The translations under genes were made by a program, and so were the position numbers. A stretch of DNA of 64,000 bases, from contig CM065803.1 of the NCBI GenBank assembly GCA_033398695.1, positions 47,297,501-47,361,500 of the forward strand, given 5' to 3'. The notes below the pieces were generated by a model, which was not told where the DNA came from, searched no databases, and saw only the letters and a program-made list of their open reading frames with translations. The first letter of the stretch is position 1; every line of letters starts with the position of its first letter. This document shows, one piece after another, positions 58,516 to 64,000 of the stretch. The stretch is from Orobanche coerulescens (lineage: Eukaryota > Streptophyta > Magnoliopsida > Lamiales > Orobanchaceae).

Positions 58516-58793
58516 GATAGATTCAGATGAGAATGCAATTAAGTTAAGAAATAAGAATGAGTTGCATATCTAGATAAATAGATGGTCTACATATATTCTC
58601 ACAAAAATTTGATGCATATAATGCAATATTTTAATGTATCGATATTTTGATGCATATAATGCATATTTTAATGTATTGCAATTTTGATGCATGAAATACA
58701 TATATTTAAATGCGTAATTAATCTGGCTAAATGCGTATTCGCAATTCGCGCGATAAGAATCATTCTCATTTGATCCTCAAATGAGAATGGTTC

Positions 58794-58800
<7 letters not shown>
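58516..58800. other. Repeat-rich segment ending in a strong hairpin
   Basis: Tandem TTTTGATGCATATAATGCAT-like words (58607-58700) are followed by ATTCTCATTTGA/TCAAATGAGAAT, a 12-bp perfect hairpin at about 58767-58793 with a 3-base loop. It may be a MITE inserted next to TA repeats, but the ends are unclear. Confidence 0.4.
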
Positions 58801-58816
<16 letters not shown>

Positions 58817-58829
<13 letters not shown>

Positions 58830-59019
58830 TTCGGGATATAGGGTGACATGCTTTTTTTGTGAGGTGCATGCGTGTCGTTTTCGATTGGAGCGGATGTTTT
58901 AATTAAAACACTCACCCTGGCCACAACACTTGGTGGGTGAGTCTTTAATTAAAACATCTCTCCAATCGAAAATGACACGTGTGGCAAAAAAAGGTGTCAC
59001 CCTATATCCCGAATTCTCT
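58817..59019. mobile_element. Palindromic MITE in a TA microsatellite, second copy
   Basis: The same foldback element as 35774-36003: AGAGAGTTCGGGATATAGGG at the left and CCCTATATCCCGAATTCTCT at the right, with GATGTTTTAATTAAAACAC in the left arm and its partner in the right. (TA)n lies on both sides. Confidence 0.88.
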
Positions 59020-59800
59020 ATATATATATATATAATCATATATATATATATATATATATATATACTAGTTTTAGACCGTGCGATGCACAGTTCTTATAGA
59101 TGTTGTTTTAGGTTCGTTATCATCATTTTAGTTTTATATTAGTAGAATAAATTCTTTTTAGATACTTATATTGAAATTTTTAGAGTTATTTTAAAATACA
59201 TGAACGGAAGTAGTAATAACTGAAATAATTGTTCGTAAATGATAATAAAGGAAGAAAAACGTGGATGTAAAAATTTGATGAAGATTTGTGGATATGCAAT
59301 ATGTTTAGTTTGGATATTTTACATATTTTGTGAGTTTGTTATATGTTACATTATCGAACAACATATATTCTACTATTCACGGCAGGTATTTAGCAAATAT
59401 TATACTAAACATGTTTTAAAGTTTATTCAAGAAATTATTTATTTTTAATAATTTACATTTATTTATAATGTGTGAAGTTTATTCGAGAAATTATTTATTT
59501 CTAATAATTTACATTCATTTATAACCTGGATTTTAGGTTTCATAATTTTTCCTATTGAAATGGTTAAACTAATATATTAGTAGATTCTTAATTTAGAATA
59601 TATTGTATTACATAATCATATAGTGGTCATATATGATAGGGGTAGGTATACTGCCCTATCATAATATGTGTGCACAATATACCATATTCCGGTAATATAT
59701 AATTACATTTACGACCACCAGGCGGACCGAGTTCGAAGTGTGCGTGCCTGAGTTCGGTCCGCGGGTAAAACGCCGTTCCGGAGATATTGAATTATTGATT
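59020..59800. other. AT-rich DNA with no recognised gene
   Basis: The TA run continues to about 59063. A direct repeat of TTTATTCAAGAAATTATTTA-like sequence occurs at 59421 and 59488. A hairpin (GCGGACCGA 59722-59730 and TCGGTCCGC 59754-59762) stands out as GC-rich. Confidence 0.45.
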
Positions 59801-60485
59801 GCATCCATCCTTAAATCACATTCAGATCAAAGAGCACAAAATTTGCGAGAGAAATAGCCCTCATACAATAGGGACAACCTTTTTTTCCCATTTTATGAAA
59901 ATCCACACTGACCGAACTAAACAAAACCAAATAACCCCAAAAATTACATGTACACACAAATAGAAAAAACCAACAATACTTTTGAAAAACTAATAACATA
60001 TATATAAACACCCAAACCAAAAAAGCCCTACTTAATAAAAGAAAATACTAACAAAAACTCCCATTATTTCTACTGAAAGCGAAAAACTTGTAGTAAAACT
60101 GAAAAGCGTAACAAGTAGGCCTCTCCAACACCGAAGAGAGAAATTTTGAGCTCACTAATAAAACAACATCCAAGCACCTCGTAAGCATGTACATCTACCA
60201 ATATTCATGAATGGTTAGAGATATGTGGCGTTGTTATACATATCCCAATCAATCAAGAGAGTCGTAATTGTCCTCTCAAGAGGCCTTTCGGTCGCAATTC
60301 TCCACCTCATACAACACAACAAATCAAACAGGTCCAAAATACAATACTTTCAGCAAACATCTACATCAAATATCAATCCAGAAAATTCTTACCCAAATAT
60401 AAAAAGAAATATATAATAACACACGAGGACAAATCAAATCAAACCAAACCAAACCAGCTCGGAGAAGGCCAAAATCAGCAAACAC

Positions 60486-60677
60486 CTAGAGCAGGCCAAA
60501 TTCTGTGACAAAATCTAACAACATCATCGTTTCAAATTCCTGAGAGAACCTTCCTTTGAAAAAAATCCCTTCGTAAGAAAGTATGAAATAAACCATAACG
60601 AAAACAAACAAACCACACTCAAAACAAATTGTAGTGAAGAAAAATGCAGAACATACAGCTCTGAACCAATAACACAA
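60486..60677 (-). CDS. Hydrophobic reading frame in tandem unit 1, unknown function
   Basis: 64 codons on the minus strand. It aligns without gaps, apart from one residue, to the C-terminal half of the frame at 62287-62625 (FRAVCSAFFF with FRVVCFAFFL; ECGLFVFVMVYFI with ECGLFVLIVFYFI; EFETMML with DFETMML), and both stop with TAG at the same place. It may be a membrane-type exon or just similar repeat DNA. No family is recognised. Confidence 0.25.
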   Translation of the reverse strand: MCYWFRAVCSAFFFTTICFECGLFVFVMVYFILSYEGIFFKGRFSQEFETMMLLDFVTEFGLL

Positions 60678-62188
60678 AAATACTATGCAAAGAGGCCCAA
60701 ATTAGAAAACCACCAACCTTTAACAAATAACGTCCACCTGCCCAAAAGCACACCGGAGCATCCAAAACAGCCCACGTACAATGTTCACAAACAGCAGCGA
60801 ACAAAACAAAAAATAAACGCGATCCAAACACCTGCCAAATAAAACCACACACCATTGAAACCAAAAATCAATTAAAAAATAGCAAAAATAAGTAATGAAC
60901 CAAAAAGAAAGGCAGAAAGAAAAGAGCAATCAAAACAGAGAATTCGTGAGGCTCCTAATCGGAGCAAGAAAACGGCAAAGATATCAATTTACTAAGACAG
61001 CAAAAAAACAAGATTTCAACCAAACAAGTAATAGTAACCTCTGCCAAATCCCCAGTGAAACTTGTCTTAAAAACAGCAACCTCTTTTGGATAATCAATCT
61101 CAATAATTCATTAAAAAAAATACCAAAAAAAAATCAAACAACACTGAAGAAAACTTATATCACTAAATTAAACACACTGAACACAACCAGACCACACCGC
61201 AAAAGAACAGTAAACACGGGAAATGCCAAACGAACAACGTCCACCAACTCTCAACCAAAAATATCTACCTCCTCAAAACCGCACGATATCCTTCAACGGA
61301 AAAAAGCCCAGTGTTCGCAAACATCAGCCCCAAAAACCAAAAACCAAATGCAATCCAGACATGTAAAAAGAAAAACACACCTGATCAAAAGAAACGCCCC
61401 CAAAACCAGGCCAGAACGAGAGGAAAAACCAACACACCGAGAAAAAAGATCTAGTAAATAACGACCAAAAAAAACAAATCAATACTCGCAAACAACATGC
61501 ACGAAACGAAAAAATAAACGGGATCCACACGCCTGTAAGGAAACCCAAAAAACCTAGAGCAACAACGATAGAAAACTGAAAAACAAATCGGCAAGAGGAA
61601 TAGAAAAGAAACAAGTCTACTGTCCAAAAAGATCTAAAACCAAAGCGAAAGCGACAAAAATCTAACAAGCCTCTTCAGTAAAGCAGAGAGGAAGAACCAA
61701 ATAGCGAATAGAGTAGGTAAAAAAAATATTTTAACAAAGACAGCCAGCCAAAAAAATACAGAAAAACCAGAAAAACACCTCGCTGGGGGAAAAGAAAGAG
61801 CAAAATATGTTTTCAACTGAGCGGGTCTCGCACTTTAAAGTAGCGTAAACCTCTAAACGCATGAAAAAATACATACCTAAACTCATACCATATGAAATTA
61901 CACATTCCAAACATCATAGAACACAGAAACCAGAAAATCAACTGAATCCACGTAAACACATAAATAAATTAAATAAATATCTGTAAAATAGGAAGGGAAA
62001 ATTTTCTAGGGAGTAACAAGATTAATAATAAACCTTTGAAAGTATTGTTTATTTTTTATATACCACTTCATATATGAAACCACATAATATCCACCTCACA
62101 CAACACAACATATCAAACCAGTCGAGAATACAATACTTTCAGCAAACACCTACACCAAACATCAATCAAAAAATTCCTACCTAAATAT

Positions 62189-62230
<42 letters not shown>

Positions 62231-62286
62231 CACATAAGAACCATCCGAACAAAACAAGCTCCAAGAACGCCAAAATCAGCAAACAT

Positions 62287-62625
62287 CTACAGCTGACCAA
62301 AATCTTTAACAAATTCCAACATCATCGTTTCAAAATCCCCAACAAACTCTATTTTGAAAAACATACCTTCATAAAGAAATATAAAATAAAACACAATCAA
62401 AACAAACAAACCACACTCAAAAGAAACTAAAGTCAAGAAAAATGCAAAACAGACAACTCTGAACCAACGACACGAAAATACTATGCAAAAAAGAAAACAA
62501 TAAAGAAAACAAGTAAGGTCCGGTTGTTGAAAAGCACAACGCATCATCCAAAACAAACCACATACAATCTTCACTAACAGCGGCGAATAAACCCAAAAAT
62601 AAACGCGAGCCGAATACTTGCCCAA
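62287..62625 (-). CDS. Hydrophobic reading frame in tandem unit 2, unknown function
   Basis: 112 codons on the minus strand, rich in Phe, Val, Cys and Leu, with two or three stretches that could span a membrane. Its N-terminal half matches a different frame of unit 1 (RVYFLFCSLLFVNIVRGLFW), so unit 1 has a break here. T/G-rich DNA readily produces such frames by chance; conservation between units is the only support. Confidence 0.28.
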   Translation of the reverse strand: MGKYSARVYFWVYSPLLVKIVCGLFWMMRCAFQQPDLTCFLYCFLFCIVFSCRWFRVVCFAFFLTLVSFECGLFVLIVFYFIFLYEGMFFKIEFVGDFETMMLEFVKDFGQL

Positions 62626-63870
62626 AAAAAAGACACACCCACTGAAATCAAAAACCAGTTAAAAAAGTGCAAAAATAAGTACTGACCAAAAAACAAATCA
62701 AAACCAAAAATTAATGACACTCCTAGTCGGAGCAAAAAAGATAAGAAACAGAAGTCAGTGAAGAATACAGCAAAGAAATCGGTTTACCAAAACAGCAAAG
62801 AAACAACATTTCGACCAAACAACTAATAACAACCTCTACCAAATCCCCACGAAAACCTATTTTAAAACCGGCAGCCTTTTTTCAATAATTAACCTCAACA
62901 ATCTATGGGAAAAAAAGCAGACCGAAAACAATCAATCAACACTGAAGAAAACCTAGATCACTAAAATAAACACTAAAAAGAAGAGAACCATATACCTTCA
63001 ACAAAAAAGATACACGTCCTCAAAATCGCACAATATTCTCCAAGGAAACGAAGCCCGGTGTTCGCAAACAGCAGCCCCAAAAGCCCAAAACCAAATGCAA
63101 TCCAGACGCCTGTAAAAAATAAAAACACACCTAATCAAAAGAAACGCCCCCAAAAACAAGAGACAACAACAGGACAAGCTAACGCACCTAAAAAAATGCC
63201 AAGTAAAAAACGACAAAAAAACAAAACAAACCCAAGTCGATACTCGCAAAAGCCAGGCAAGAAAACAAAAAAGACACGGGATCCACACAGCTGTTAAAAA
63301 AAAGTAAAAACCTACGGCAACAACGATAGGAAACTGAAAAACAAATCGCGAGAGGAATAGAAAACAAATAAGCTCACTGTCAAAAGAGGATATAAAACCA
63401 AAACAAAAGCGCTAAAAATCTAATAAGTAGAATAGGAAAAAAAAACAAATTTTACCGAGATGATCAGCGAAAAAAATACAGAGAAGCCAGAAAAACGCTT
63501 CGAGGGGAAAAAAGGCAAAATATGTTTTCAACTGGACGGCCCTGACACTTTTAAAGTAACGCAAACATCTAAACACGTGAAAACACACATACTCTAAACT
63601 CATATCGTATGAAATTGCACATTTCTAACATCGTAAAACACAAAGACGAGAAAACCGATTGAAACCACGTAAACACATAAATAAAATAATTTCATTCCTG
63701 TAAAAAAGAAAGGGGAATTTTTCTAGAGAATAACAAGGTTAATAATAAGCCTCTGAAAGTATAATTTATTTTTATTATCTTTGTGCACATGTAATTTTCC
63801 ATTAATCAAATACCGGTCCTTTCAAAGTATAGTTAATATTTTTTCATTTCTGTGTGCAAGTCTTTTTGTC

Positions 63871-64000
63871 TGATCATTTCGTTTTCTTTACTTTGTTTAT
63901 TAATAAATACGCCAACCTATATTAATAGCAAAAAAATTCTAAATAAATTCAATAGCGTAACAAAAAGAGGCCTTCCTAGCAATGAAGGCAAGAGGACACC
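63871..64000. other. Right edge: AT-rich spacer and possible start of another repeat unit
   Basis: From 63952 the sequence resembles 60103-60140 (GCGTAACAA, AGGCCT, GAAG). It is cut by the window. Confidence 0.4.

Larger units (their letters stand above)
60290..63870 (-). repeat. Two diverged tandem units of about 1.75 kb, strand-asymmetric
   Basis: Landmarks recur in order: CCACCTCATACAACACAACA (60302) with 62091; AACATCATCGTTTCAAA (near 60520) with 62320; GTGTTCGCAAACA (61313) with 63058; CAAAATATGTTTTCAACTG (61801) with 63516. Offsets are 1715-1810. The plus strand is poor in G and T; read on the minus strand it is T/G-rich like plant introns. At the far end, GCGTAACAAAAAGAGGCC (63955) matches GCGTAACAAGTAGGCC (60106), so a further unit may begin there. 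Confidence 0.8.

Overview
This is nuclear DNA from a flowering plant, most likely a eudicot. The evidence is a five-exon plant cysteine oxidase gene, a cyclin-A2-like exon fragment, and plant-specific transposon families (Sirevirus copia, Tat and Tekay-like gypsy, hAT, MULE, Stowaway and Tourist MITEs). Nearly all of the window is transposable-element DNA. The only gene that looks intact and host-encoded is the cysteine oxidase at 31847-34039 (+).

Layout. 1-7447: a decayed Sirevirus (Ty1/copia) whose 5' LTR is cut by the window edge, carrying gag, pol and a separate envelope-like ORF. 7448-8710: remnant of a Tekay-like LTR. 8711-10100: unassigned. 10101-18623: a non-autonomous Tat-type retrotransposon on the minus strand (TSD GTGTA) with gag but no pol, and a spliced gene with its own TATA box in antisense (+). 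18671-29897: a hAT transposon (TSD GGTGTGGG) with a minus-strand transposase, split by a 7.8-kb pol-less Tekay-like retrotransposon at 20949-28780 (TSD TTGTA). 29906-31846: remnants and a GGGACGGGA-rich MITE upstream of the cysteine oxidase.

31847-49839 holds a broken tandem duplication. Copy A (33339-39490) and copy B (40447-43742) both contain the 3' part of the cysteine oxidase, the intergenic DNA and the 5' part of a MULE transposase gene. Copy A keeps the complete oxidase, copy B keeps the complete MULE gene, and about 950 bp of filler with a cyclin-A2 exon fragment lies between them. Each copy then took different insertions: a Stowaway MITE, a palindromic MITE and a 2.8-kb solo LTR in A; a 461-bp hAT-type MITE in B; and a second Tat-type element (44800-49311, TSD ATATC) in the MULE gene beyond B.

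49840-59800: several MITEs with recognisable target duplications lie in a decayed gypsy background. 59800-64000: a diverged tandem repeat (about 1.75 kb period) with strong strand asymmetry and recurring exon-like modules on the minus strand.

The recurrent theme is the LTR promoters. All four LTR families examined carry clusters of CpG-containing perfect palindromes just upstream of their TATA boxes, but the palindrome differs by family (ACGTACGT, ACGGCCGT, ATCGGCCGAT, GCGATCGC). The Sirevirus repeats its array internally before the envelope-like ORF, as if that ORF had its own promoter.

All family names rest on motif recognition by eye; no database search was run.
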